64,000 nucleotides of DNA, taken from assembly GCA_027491915.1 (NCBI GenBank), contig JAOZGC010000001.1, positions 124,001-188,000 of the forward strand, read 5' to 3'. The DNA is from Thermoproteota archaeon (GTDB lineage: Archaea; Korarchaeota; Korarchaeia; Korarchaeales; Korarchaeaceae). The notes under the pieces were generated by a model, which was given only the letters and a program-made list of their open reading frames with translations, did no database searches and was not told the DNA's origin. The position numbers and the translations under genes were made by a program. This document shows positions 8,829 to 17,150 of this stretch, piece by piece (position 1 is the stretch's first letter; the number at the start of each line of letters is the position of its first letter).

Positions 8829-10700
8829 GTGGAGCTCTTCCCCTACGAGCCTCGCCCCGGCCAGGAGGAGCTGATCGCGCTCGTCAGGAGGGCGGCGGAG
8901 AGGGGGGAGAGGCTGTGCGTCCACGCCCCGACCGGCTTCGGGAAGACCCCCGCCGTGCTGGCCGGCCTCCTCCAGGCGGCCAGGACCAGGGGGCTGAGGA
9001 TCCTGTGGGCCGTCAGGACGGGCAACGAGACGGACAGGCCGATAGAAGAGCTGAAGGAGCTGGCCAGATCCAGGGGAATCGCCGTCCCCGCCCTCTCCAT
9101 CAGGGGGAAGAGGGACATGTGCCTCCTCGGGAGGAGGCTGGGCGTGTCGGATTACGCCGGGGTCAGCGCCCTCTGCAGGCTCAGGAGGAGGGACTGCCCT
9201 TACTTCTCCAGGCTGACCGAGGTGATCCCCTCCCTCGACGGGCCAAAGACCTTCTCCGAGGTGCTTACCGAGGCCAAGTCCATGGGGGTCTGCCCGTACT
9301 TCTACCAGCTGCGCCTGCTGGAGGACGCGACGCTGGTGAGCCTCAGCTACAACTACGTCCTCGGCCCAACCGGCCGGGTCCTCAGGAGGGCCTTCAGATT
9401 CAGCAAGTCCATCCTGGTGGTAGACGAGGCCCACAACATACCCGACGCGGCCTGCAGCCTGAACTCGGACTCCATCACCCTAAACACGGTTGACAGGGCA
9501 ATCTCCGAGATAATCAAGTACTTCCCCGAGGAGACCGACCTGGTCCAGAAGGTGAGGGCCCTCAGGGCGGCCATGGAGGCGGTCTCCGGGCCGGTGACCG
9601 AGGACTCCACCTTCTCGCCGACGGACCTGCTGGTGGAGTCGGGCGTTGGCGACGAGGATCTGGAGAGGATGGCCTCCCTGGGGGAGGCGGTGTACAGGGC
9701 CCGGATAGAGGAGGGGAAGGTGCCCAGGTCCTACCTCCACAGGCTGGCCGAGTTCCTCTCCCTGGCCTCGGCGTCCGTGGGGGAGGAGGGGGTGGCCTTC
9801 CTGGTGACCAGGGAGTCCCGTGGGGTCAGATTCGAGGTCTGGGACATGAGGGCCCCCGAGATACTCGGGGAGGTCTGGCCCTCCTTCAGGGCGGTCGTGC
9901 TCATGTCCGGCACCCTGGCCCCGGTGGAGACGTTCGCCGAGGTGGCCGGCCTGGAGGGATGCTCCTCCAAGGTGTTCCCGTCCATGGCGGACCCCTCGAA
10001 GGTGGTCTCCCTGATAACCGCCGGGCTGACCACCAGGGGGGAGAAGATGTCAGAGGAGATGGTCGACGGCTATGTGGAGACGATCGGAGATTTCATATCG
10101 GCGGTTCCGGCCAACGTGGCCGTTTTCTCGGCGAGCTACAGGATACAGGGAGAGATACTCCCCGGGCTGGCGGAGGCCGCGGCCGAGACCGGCAGGAGGC
10201 TCCTGGTTGAGAGCGAGGGGATGACGGGTGACGAGGCCGCCAGGGTCCTCGCCGAGCTGAAGTCGGCAGCCAGGTCGGGGCATCACGCCGTCCTGGTCGC
10301 CCCGATGGGTGGGAGATTCGCCGAAGGAGCGGATCTGCCCGGGGAAGAGCTCGCCGCGGTCTTCCTGGTTGGGATACCCTTCGACAGGCCCAACACGAGG
10401 ACCAGGCTGAAGATCTCCTACTACTCCAGGCTCTTCCCCGGGAGGGGGAGGTTCATAGCCTACGTCGTGCCGGCCCTGAGGAGGGCGTCTCAGGCCCTGG
10501 GTAGGGTGATACGCTCCAGGTCTGAGGGGGGAGCCTTCGTTCTCGGGGACGAGAGGTACTCCTTCCGGAGGTACTTCGAGCTCCTCCCGGACTACGTCAG
10601 GACTACGGCCCGCGTCGTCAGGCCCTACGAGGTCGGGGACGAGGTCAGGTCCTGGTCCGAGGGGGCCCTCAAACGCCGTGGCGGTCCAGCAACTCCCTGA
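8829..10700 (+). CDS. XPD/Rad3-family Fe-S DNA helicase
   Basis: The 623-residue superfamily 2 helicase has Walker A APTGFGKT (33-40), DEAH box VVDEAH (198-203), and late motifs including LMSGTL and QALGRVIRS. Four cysteines at about 98, 116, 123 and 155, between motif Ia and motif II, match the 4Fe-4S cluster of XPD helicases. Such enzymes unwind DNA 5' to 3' in repair; archaeal members are 550-650 residues. The last 32 bases overlap the convergent spermidine synthase gene. The cysteine spacing suits archaeal XPD better than DinG. Confidence 0.88.
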   Translation: MELFPYEPRPGQEELIALVRRAAERGERLCVHAPTGFGKTPAVLAGLLQAARTRGLRILWAVRTGNETDRPIEELKELARSRGIAVPALSIRGKRDMCLLGRRLGVSDYAGVSALCRLRRRDCPYFSRLTEVIPSLDGPKTFSEVLTEAKSMGVCPYFYQLRLLEDATLVSLSYNYVLGPTGRVLRRAFRFSKSILVVDEAHNIPDAACSLNSDSITLNTVDRAISEIIKYFPEETDLVQKVRALRAAMEAVSGPVTEDSTFSPTDLLVESGVGDEDLERMASLGEAVYRARIEEGKVPRSYLHRLAEFLSLASASVGEEGVAFLVTRESRGVRFEVWDMRAPEILGEVWPSFRAVVLMSGTLAPVETFAEVAGLEGCSSKVFPSMADPSKVVSLITAGLTTRGEKMSEEMVDGYVETIGDFISAVPANVAVFSASYRIQGEILPGLAEAAAETGRRLLVESEGMTGDEAARVLAELKSAARSGHHAVLVAPMGGRFAEGADLPGEELAAVFLVGIPFDRPNTRTRLKISYYSRLFPGRGRFIAYVVPALRRASQALGRVIRSRSEGGAFVLGDERYSFRRYFELLPDYVRTTARVVRPYEVGDEVRSWSEGALKRRGGPATP

Positions 10701-11508
10701 TGAAGGGCGGCAGGTTCGACAGGCCGACGTGAACCTCGGGGGTGTAGAACCTCGTCCTGCCCTCGAGCCCCCTCTCCTCGTACCTCCGCCTCAGCTCGGC
10801 CGGGGGTACTTCGAGATCCGCGTCCCTCGATCCCAGGACGAAGGCCCACATCCCGCTCTGGTATGAGGGGACGAAACCGAGGATGACCTTGACCCTCCCG
10901 AGAACCCTCTTCACGGTGGCGCAAAGCGAGCCCGTCACGTCTGGGTACAGGAAGGGGGTCTCACCCTGGGCCTCCACGATCCCCCCCTCCAGGAGCACCC
11001 TCGCGACCCCCGAGTAGAACCGATCGGAGAACAGCGGGGAGGCCTCGCCTATGGGGTCTGTGCTGTCCACCACGACGACGTCGAACCTCTCTCCCGTCTC
11101 CTCGACGTACCTCACACCGTCCCCTATCACCAGCTCGTGCCTGGGGTCTGAGTACCCGGAGGATAGCCCCGGGAGGAATCTCCTGGCGGCCTCCACAACG
11201 GCGGCGTCCAGCTCCACCTGAACCACCCTCTCGACCGTCGGGTGCTTCAAGACCTCCCTCACGGCCCCGCCGTCCCCTCCCCCCACGACTAGCACCCTCC
11301 TGGGGTCCGGGTGGGTCAGCATGGCCGGGTGGACGAGCATCTCGTGGTAGAGGAACTCGTCCCTCTCCGTGAGCTGGATCCTGCTGTCGAGGGCGAGCAC
11401 CCTACCCATCTCGTAGCTGTCGAAGACGTCTATCCTCTGGTGGTCGCTGATCTCGGATAGGAGGAACCTGCGCACCCTGAGGCTGATCCTGAGATCCTCC
11501 GTCTGCAT
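10669..11508 (-). CDS. speE: Spermidine synthase-type aminopropyltransferase
   Basis: The 279-residue enzyme transfers an aminopropyl group from decarboxylated SAM to a polyamine. It has YHEMLVHPAM (54-63), the nucleotide loop VVGGGDGG (74-81), the acidic VELD (98-101) and the catalytic VVDSTDP (146-152), all at their usual places. The N-terminal strand RVRRFLLSEISDHQRIDVFDS is typical. Archaeal enzymes often accept several amines, so the product may be spermidine, thermospermine or another thermophile polyamine. It overlaps the convergent helicase by 32 bases. Confidence 0.93.
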   Translation of the reverse strand: MQTEDLRISLRVRRFLLSEISDHQRIDVFDSYEMGRVLALDSRIQLTERDEFLYHEMLVHPAMLTHPDPRRVLVVGGGDGGAVREVLKHPTVERVVQVELDAAVVEAARRFLPGLSSGYSDPRHELVIGDGVRYVEETGERFDVVVVDSTDPIGEASPLFSDRFYSGVARVLLEGGIVEAQGETPFLYPDVTGSLCATVKRVLGRVKVILGFVPSYQSGMWAFVLGSRDADLEVPPAELRRRYEERGLEGRTRFYTPEVHVGLSNLPPFIRELLDRHGV

Positions 11509-11653
11509 CTCAGAGTACCAGCACTCCGGTTTCCCCCCTCTGATCTCCGGTATCGTCAGCTCTCACACCCCTGCCGCCCGATTAACCTGACCTGCCTTAT
11601 AACCCATCCACGACGATCTGATCCTACTAACGGAGGGCCGGCCGGCTGGCGGA

Positions 11654-13021
11654 CTATTCCCTCCTGGGGTGGATGGCCTCCTTGGGAGCCCTCTCAAAGG
11701 GCTCGAGGTAGGGCCTGAGCGCCTTGGGTATCACCACCGTCCCGTCCGGCTCCTGATAGTTCTCGACTATGGCGGTCAGGGCCCTGGTGGTGGCTATGGC
11801 GGTGCTGTTCAGCGTGTGAACGTAGCCCCTGGTCCCGTCCCCCCTGATGAACCTTATGCCCAGCCTGTGGGACTGCCAGTCGGTGCAGTTGCTGCAGCTC
11901 ACCATCTCCCTGTACCGGCCCTGGGCCGGCATCCACGCCTCCAGGTCGTACTTCCTAGCCGCCGGCGCGCCCAGGTCGTGGGCGCATATGTCCACCACCC
12001 TGTAGGGTATGCCGAGCTCCCTCCACAGCATCTCGGCGTTGGATATGAGCCTCTCGTGCCACTCCCAGCTCTCCTCCGGCATGGAGAACACGACCTGCTC
12101 AACCTTGTGGAACTGGTGGACGCGAAACACGCCCTTCACGTCCCTGCTGTGCCCGGCCCCCGCCTCCTTCCTGAAGCACGGGCTAATCCCCAGGTAGGTC
12201 CTCGGGAGCTGAGCCGGCTGCAGCTCCTCCCCGTAGTGGAGGGCCACCAGGGGGTGCTCGGACGTGGCTATGAGGAACAGGTCCTCCCCCTCTATCTTGT
12301 ATATCGCGTCCTCGAAGTCCTCCAGGGCTACTACTCCTCTGTAGGCGTTTCCCCCGAGCAAGTAGGGCGGCTGGACCAGGGTGAAGCCTGCCGCCGTCAG
12401 CCTGTCCACGGCGAACGCGACGAGGGCCATGTCTAGCCAGACCAGGTCGTCGAACAGATAGAAGAACCTGGATCCGGACACCCGGGCGGCCCTGAGGGTG
12501 TCCGACATCCTCAGCACCTTCTCCATCTCGTCGGCGTGACCGGAGGGCCTCCAGTCCAAGATCTCGTGATCAACCCGGAATCCCCACCGCTCCGTCTCCC
12601 CCCGGAACGTCTCCAGGTGACCCTCCCAGACACGGGGCCTCCCCCAGAACCTGATCGGGATGGAGTCCTCGCCCTCGGGGCAGTCGGGAACCTCCGGGTG
12701 GAGGAGGTTGGGCATGGCCCGCAGGACCTCCTCCCTGGCCTCCCCCACCTCCCTGAACCTGGCCTCCACCTCCTCCAGGCGGGCCGCCAGTTCCCTGGCC
12801 TCAGCTATGAGTTTCCGCCTCTCCTCATCCCCCGCCCCGCGTATGAGGGCGCTGATCCTGTTCCTCCGGGACCTCAGGGAGTCTACCTCCACCTTGAGCT
12901 TCCTCCACTCGTCGTCCAGCTCCCTGGCGCGCCGGGCCAGGGAGGGATCCATCCCCCTCCTGCGCAGGATCTCCCCGACCTCTTCCGGCCTCTCCCTGAG
13001 GGCCGCCAGGACGCTCCACAA
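11654..13021 (-). CDS. serS: Seryl-tRNA synthetase, standard class II type
   Basis: The 455-residue protein charges tRNA-Ser. An N-terminal long coiled coil (about residues 25-105, rich in Arg/Glu/Leu) grips the tRNA, and the class II catalytic core follows with motif 2 around RTYLGISPCFRKEAGAGHS and motif 3 around TRALTAIVENYQEPDG. CSNCTDWQSHRLGIRF matches the family. This is the common type, not the rare methanogen form. It starts with TTG after GGAGAGGG, and a TATA-like element lies about 34 bases upstream. No neighbour is functionally linked. Confidence 0.96.
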   Translation of the reverse strand: MWSVLAALRERPEEVGEILRRRGMDPSLARRARELDDEWRKLKVEVDSLRSRRNRISALIRGAGDEERRKLIAEARELAARLEEVEARFREVGEAREEVLRAMPNLLHPEVPDCPEGEDSIPIRFWGRPRVWEGHLETFRGETERWGFRVDHEILDWRPSGHADEMEKVLRMSDTLRAARVSGSRFFYLFDDLVWLDMALVAFAVDRLTAAGFTLVQPPYLLGGNAYRGVVALEDFEDAIYKIEGEDLFLIATSEHPLVALHYGEELQPAQLPRTYLGISPCFRKEAGAGHSRDVKGVFRVHQFHKVEQVVFSMPEESWEWHERLISNAEMLWRELGIPYRVVDICAHDLGAPAARKYDLEAWMPAQGRYREMVSCSNCTDWQSHRLGIRFIRGDGTRGYVHTLNSTAIATTRALTAIVENYQEPDGTVVIPKALRPYLEPFERAPKEAIHPRRE

Positions 13022-13050
13022 CTTCCCTCTCCTGGCGGGGGCCGGCCGCC

Positions 13051-13060
13051 CTTTTAAAAT
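13051..13060 (-). promoter_or_regulatory. TATA-like element for serS
   Basis: ATTTTAAAAG on the minus strand lies about 34 bases before the TTG at 13021. It is wedged between the stop of the upstream exporter gene (13064) and serS, so serS has its own promoter. Confidence 0.6.
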
Positions 13061-13063
13061 CGC

Positions 13064-14287
13064 TCAGTCCACCCTGGCCCACCTTCCGAACAGGGCCGCG
13101 GCCGCCGCCATGGAGACGGCGGCCGTGACGGCCAGCAAGGCGGCGCCGGGGGCGACTTCCGCCAGGGTTGCCCCTCCCAGCAGGATGGCATCCATTATCT
13201 CGACCGACTTGGCGAACGGGAGCAGCTCCGCCGCCGTCCTGAGGGGCTCCGGCAGGAACTGGATCGGGAAGTAGAGGCCGGACACGAACTGGAGCATTAT
13301 GGCCACCACCACGACCGCCTCGCTCGCCGCCCTCTGGTTCGACGACGCCTCCGCCACCGCCATGCCGATTCCTATGGAGGCCGCGTCCCCCGCCAGCACC
13401 ATGGGGATCATGAGCGGGTCCCAGTTTACGTCCGCCCCGGAGAAGGCCGCCGCGGCGGCCACCAGCACGACCTGGGACAGCGTGAGTATGGCCAGGGCGG
13501 AGAGCAGCTTGCCCGCGAGCACGCTCCAGACGCTGGCGGTCGATAGCCTGATCCTCTTGAGGGTCCCGCCCTCCTTCTCCCCCGCGAGCAGGGCGGTGGA
13601 GGTGACCATGCCGGAGAACAGGTAAGAGTAGGAGATCATGGCGGATATCCAGTGACCCGGATTCTCCCAGTAAGACTCCGCCTCTGCCGTGACCTCGGGC
13701 TTGGAGAGGAGGGCCACCTTGGCCTCCACGGGCCGCATCATGAACTCCAGCCACCTGGCGGCCTCCTCCCTGCTCATCGTCCACCCGCCGGAGCTCAGGT
13801 TCTCGGGCATGTGGGAGACCGCGATCTCCACGGCCCTCCTGCTGAACTCCTCTCCGAACCTGAGGGTGAACTCCGCCGCGAAGCTCGTGAGCATCTGCTT
13901 TATGGTGGCATCCCCCTCCCTCACGTAGAAGCCGACGGCGGCCCTGCGTCCCGAGGTCAGGTTGGCCTGGAATCCCGCCGGGATTATCAGCAGGCCCGAT
14001 ATCCCATCTCTCCCCTCCCTGGCCGCGGCCCTGGCCTCCTCCTGATCTGAGAAGGGGATCAACCTGACCACCCCGGTGGAGTTCATGGCCGAGGCGTAGG
14101 ACCTGGACAGGTTCGTCCCGTCCAGGTCCACGACCGCCACCGGGATGGCCTTCTCCCCACCGCCGCCGAAGATCGATCCGAAGAACAGCATCATCATTAT
14201 CGGGAAGGCCAGGGTCCAGAACACGGTTGACTTGGACCTGAGGAACTCCTTGACATCCTTCTTCAGGATCCCCGTCTCCGGCCTCAT
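13064..14287 (-). CDS. ABC-2 type exporter permease
   Basis: The 407-residue protein has the ABC-2 layout: one N-terminal helix (FWTLAFPIMMMLFFGSIF), a large extracytoplasmic domain (about residues 45-205), then five helices in the C-terminal half. The conserved GEKEGGTLKRIRLS loop before the third helix contacts the ATPase. It overlaps the upstream ATPase gene by four bases (ATGA), so the two form an exporter. Substrates of this class range from drugs to polymers and cannot be assigned here. Confidence 0.88.
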   Translation of the reverse strand: MRPETGILKKDVKEFLRSKSTVFWTLAFPIMMMLFFGSIFGGGGEKAIPVAVVDLDGTNLSRSYASAMNSTGVVRLIPFSDQEEARAAAREGRDGISGLLIIPAGFQANLTSGRRAAVGFYVREGDATIKQMLTSFAAEFTLRFGEEFSRRAVEIAVSHMPENLSSGGWTMSREEAARWLEFMMRPVEAKVALLSKPEVTAEAESYWENPGHWISAMISYSYLFSGMVTSTALLAGEKEGGTLKRIRLSTASVWSVLAGKLLSALAILTLSQVVLVAAAAAFSGADVNWDPLMIPMVLAGDAASIGIGMAVAEASSNQRAASEAVVVVAIMLQFVSGLYFPIQFLPEPLRTAAELLPFAKSVEIMDAILLGGATLAEVAPGAALLAVTAAVSMAAAAALFGRWARVD

Positions 14288-15219
14288 GCGACCGCCTCCC
14301 TGAGACTCTTCCCGGTTAGGTTCATGAACACGTCCTCCAGCGTCGGCGACCTGATCTGAACCGCCTCGGATCCTATCCCGGCCGAGTTAAGCGTGGAGAT
14401 GACCTCGGGCACCATCCTCTCCGGGTCCTCCGCCTCCATCACTATGCCGTCCGGCGTGAGCCTCCCCCCCCATCCGGACAGGACCTCCAGGGCCCGGGCC
14501 TCATCCCTCATCCTCACCCTGACCACCACCTTAGATCTCCCGCCGAACCTCCTCTTCAGGTCGTCGGGATCTCCCACCTCCACCACCCTGCCGGCGTCCA
14601 TGACCGCCACCCTGTCGCACAGCTCGTCGGCCTCCTCCATGTAGTGGGTCGAGAGGATGACTGTCCTCCCCCGGCCCTTCATGTCCAGTATCACCTCCCA
14701 GAAGTCCCTCCTGGCGTCCGGATCGAGTCCCACGGTCGGCTCGTCCATTATGACCACGATTGGGTCGGTCAGCAGGGACGCCGCCAGGCTGACCCTCCTC
14801 TTCAGACCCCCGCTCAGCTTCCCGAACCTCCTCCCCATGATGTCCGATATGGAGAGGGCCTCGGCGATCTCCCGCACCGCCACCTCGAACCTCTCCTCAT
14901 CCATTGAGTAGAGAGAGGCTATGAACTCCAGGTTCTCCTCGACCGTCAGGTCCCCATACAGCATGGTCTCCTGGGGAACGAAGGCGACGACGTCTCCCAC
15001 GGGCTCCCTGGTGGGATCCCTGCCGGCCACCCGGACCTTCCCCGAATCCGGCCTCCTCAGGCCGACCAGGATCTCCATGAGCGTGGTCTTCCCCGCGCCG
15101 TTCGGCCCAAGCAGCCCGAAGACCTCCCCCTCCATGACCTCCAGGCTGACCCCATCGAGGGCGATCACCTCGCCGTATCTCTTGCTCACCCCGACGGCCT
15201 CCACGACCGGGCTCCCCAA
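14284..15219 (-). CDS. ABC-2 type exporter ATP-binding protein
   Basis: The 311-residue ATPase has Walker A GPNGAGKTT, Q-loop FVPQETMLYGDLT, signature KLSGGLKRRVSLAASLL, Walker B VVIMDEPTVGLD and the histidine in ILSTHYMEEAD. A C-terminal extension of about 80 residues is usual in drug/NatA-type exporters. It precedes and overlaps its permease by four bases. The proposed start is TTG 15219; an in-frame GTG at residue 6 is an alternative. An AT-rich region with an inverted repeat lies just upstream. Confidence 0.9.
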   Translation of the reverse strand: MGSPVVEAVGVSKRYGEVIALDGVSLEVMEGEVFGLLGPNGAGKTTLMEILVGLRRPDSGKVRVAGRDPTREPVGDVVAFVPQETMLYGDLTVEENLEFIASLYSMDEERFEVAVREIAEALSISDIMGRRFGKLSGGLKRRVSLAASLLTDPIVVIMDEPTVGLDPDARRDFWEVILDMKGRGRTVILSTHYMEEADELCDRVAVMDAGRVVEVGDPDDLKRRFGGRSKVVVRVRMRDEARALEVLSGWGGRLTPDGIVMEAEDPERMVPEVISTLNSAGIGSEAVQIRSPTLEDVFMNLTGKSLREAVA

Positions 15220-15251
15220 GACCGACGCACCGACAATAAGTTAGAATTTCT

Positions 15252-15277
15252 GATAATTTAAATTTAACTAAATTATC
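15252..15277. repeat. Inverted repeat before the exporter operon
   Basis: Two perfect 9-base arms, GATAATTTA and TAAATTATC, are separated by eight bases. The repeat includes the stop codon of the HD-domain gene (15268-15270) and lies 33 bases before the exporter ATPase start. It may be an operator or part of an AT-rich promoter for the exporter; a transcript end for the HD gene is also possible. Confidence 0.5.
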
Positions 15278-16098
15278 GGCAGGTAGAAGGAGAAGGAGAT
15301 CGGGGCCGCCCCCTCCCCGGGGCACTCCTCCTCCACCTCGAGGACGACGCCGCCCCTCCTCCCCCTCTTGGTCCTCAGGATGACCTCCGGCCTCCCCCCT
15401 CCGCCGCAGTCGGACCTCGCCACCACGAGGACCGGGATCCCCTCGACCTCCGCCTCCTCGACCTCGAATCTCTCGGAGAAGAGCTCCCCAACCTCCTCCA
15501 ACAGCCTGACGATCGCCTCCTCCCCGTTCCCGACGATCCTCCCCGCCACCTTCCTACCCTCATCGGTCAGGAGAATCCTCTCGGCGTTCCTGGAGTAGGT
15601 CAGGAACTGGCTGGCCCTCAGCTCCACGAACCTCAGCGGGTCGTCACCCCTGAGGGCCCACTTCATCGCCCCCACCAGCAGCCCGTGAACGCCCACCTTG
15701 TCGAGCACGTCGGCGTCGTGCAGGGCCGCCTGCTCAGGCGAGACGTACCTCCCGGAGTACATCCACCTTATGGCCTCGGCCACCTTATCCGCCAGCTCCT
15801 CCCCTCCCCCGCAGCCGACCACGATCTCCCTGGCCGACTCAGCGGACGCCAGCTCGTCCTCTCCCCTTCCTAGGACCCGTCCGCCGCTGAACTTCCCCAC
15901 GTCGTGGAGCAGGCCGGCCAGGGCCGCCACCATGGGATCCCCCCCCTCTGATAGGGCCAACCTCCTTGAGAGCCGGGAAACCCGGAGGGAGTGCGCCAGG
16001 AGGCTCCTGGGCTCCGGGGGGGACTCCCTGAGCAGCCTCTCCTCTGCGCCCGTCAGCCCGCGCTCGACGGCCGACCTGACCCTGAAGTATAGGTCCAT
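15268..16098 (-). CDS. HD-domain phosphohydrolase
   Basis: The 276-residue protein has an HD metal site: His36 in LLAHSLRVS and the HD pair at 65-66 in GLLHDVGKF, followed by a conserved aspartate in ALHDADVLDKVGVHG. Similar small archaeal HD proteins hydrolyse nucleotides or cyclic nucleotides, but the substrate cannot be told. A second domain of about 110 residues (from LTDEGRKVAGR) is unknown. The ATG lies about 27 bases from a TATA-like element that also sits about 26 bases before the divergent mobA-like gene. No ribosome binding site is seen, so the transcript is probably leaderless. Confidence 0.75.
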   Translation of the reverse strand: MDLYFRVRSAVERGLTGAEERLLRESPPEPRSLLAHSLRVSRLSRRLALSEGGDPMVAALAGLLHDVGKFSGGRVLGRGEDELASAESAREIVVGCGGGEELADKVAEAIRWMYSGRYVSPEQAALHDADVLDKVGVHGLLVGAMKWALRGDDPLRFVELRASQFLTYSRNAERILLTDEGRKVAGRIVGNGEEAIVRLLEEVGELFSERFEVEEAEVEGIPVLVVARSDCGGGGRPEVILRTKRGRRGGVVLEVEEECPGEGAAPISFSFYLPII

Positions 16099-16121
16099 CG
16101 GGGGCGCTTCGACCGTGGGAG

Positions 16122-16129
16122 ATTATAAC
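16122..16129. promoter_or_regulatory. TATA-like element placed for two divergent leaderless genes
   Basis: The short AT-rich element around ATTATAAC is the only one between the HD gene (ATG 16098, minus) and the mobA-like gene (GTG 16152, plus). It is near-symmetric and lies about 27 bases from each start codon. Both genes lack a ribosome binding site. Confidence 0.5.
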
Positions 16130-16151
16130 GTCGCGGAGACCCGGCCCGTTT

Positions 16152-17150
16152 GTGATATCGGCCGTTGTGCTTGCCGGCGGCAGGGGCAGGAGGTTCCAGT
16201 CCGGCGGCGATTGGGTCGACAAGCTGGCGGCCGAGCTGGGTGGGAGACCGGTGATCTCCAGGGTCCTCTCGGCGGTCTCTGAGGTCGCCTCCGAGGTTGT
16301 CGTGGCCGTCGACTCCCCCGAGAGGGGCAGGAGGTACCTGGAATTCGTCCCGGCCGGGGTGGATTCGAGGCTGGCCCTGGATCCGCCGTCGCCCTACAGA
16401 TCTCCGGCGCTGGGCGTCTTCTCGGGAGTCTCTTCAGCCCGGGGGGATGTAATCTTGGTCGTCCCTGGGGACGCGGCCTTCGTCAGGCCGGCCGCCCTCG
16501 AGGGTCTCGCGCGGGCGGTCTCCCCCGGCGGGTCAGAGGCGTCGGCGCCGATGTGGTCCGGCGGGATCGTGGAGACCCTGTTCATGGCCCTGGACGGGGA
16601 TTGGGCCAGGGAGGCGGCAGCCCTCCTGGCGGATGGCGGCTGGCGGAGGCCCGACGGCCTCATCAGGGGCGCCCCCCGCGCCTCCCTGCTGCCGGCGGAG
16701 GACCTCTCCGGCGGGGACTGCCGCACCTTCATGACCGTGAACACCAGGGAGGACCTCGAATCTGGTCTCCTCAGGCCCGGACCGGGCGGAAGGGAGATCA
16801 GGCTGAGCGGCGGCGACGTCCGGCCGTCCGACGTCCCCTCCACCGGGTTGGCGGATCTCCTGAGGGCGGCCCCCTTCTGGGCCGGGGTCCTAGCCCTCGC
16901 CGGTCGCTCCCCGGACGCGGCGGTCGGGGTGGAGGCCTTTCGCCTCGAGGCGTCCAAACTCTCGGCGGTCGGGGTGGACTTCCTGGCCGCCCACGCGCTG
17001 AAAGACGCCGCCAGGGCCGCCCGGATGGCCGGCATGCCGGGTGCCGCCGAGGACCTCCGCTCTGAGGCTGAGGCCATCCTCAATTCTCTCGACAGAGGGT
17101 CGTGCGAGGTAGGCCTCAGGAGATTCTCCTCGGAGATGAGAATATCCTGA
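16152..17150 (+). CDS. MobA-like molybdenum cofactor nucleotidyltransferase with C-terminal extension
   Basis: The first 200 residues form a MobA-type nucleotidyltransferase: the nucleotide loop VVLAGGRGRRF near the N-terminus, a lysine in WVDKLAAELGG, and the metal aspartate in VVPGDAAF. In family members this attaches GMP (or CMP) to molybdopterin. The last ~130 residues are a helical region (ALKDAARAARMAGMPGAAEDL) absent from normal MobA, of unknown function. The gene overlaps the convergent fdhD by 35 bases; both products serve molybdenum enzymes such as the formate dehydrogenase at 31 kb. A related sugar or inosinate nucleotidyltransferase is the alternative. Confidence 0.7.
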   Translation: MISAVVLAGGRGRRFQSGGDWVDKLAAELGGRPVISRVLSAVSEVASEVVVAVDSPERGRRYLEFVPAGVDSRLALDPPSPYRSPALGVFSGVSSARGDVILVVPGDAAFVRPAALEGLARAVSPGGSEASAPMWSGGIVETLFMALDGDWAREAAALLADGGWRRPDGLIRGAPRASLLPAEDLSGGDCRTFMTVNTREDLESGLLRPGPGGREIRLSGGDVRPSDVPSTGLADLLRAAPFWAGVLALAGRSPDAAVGVEAFRLEASKLSAVGVDFLAAHALKDAARAARMAGMPGAAEDLRSEAEAILNSLDRGSCEVGLRRFSSEMRIS

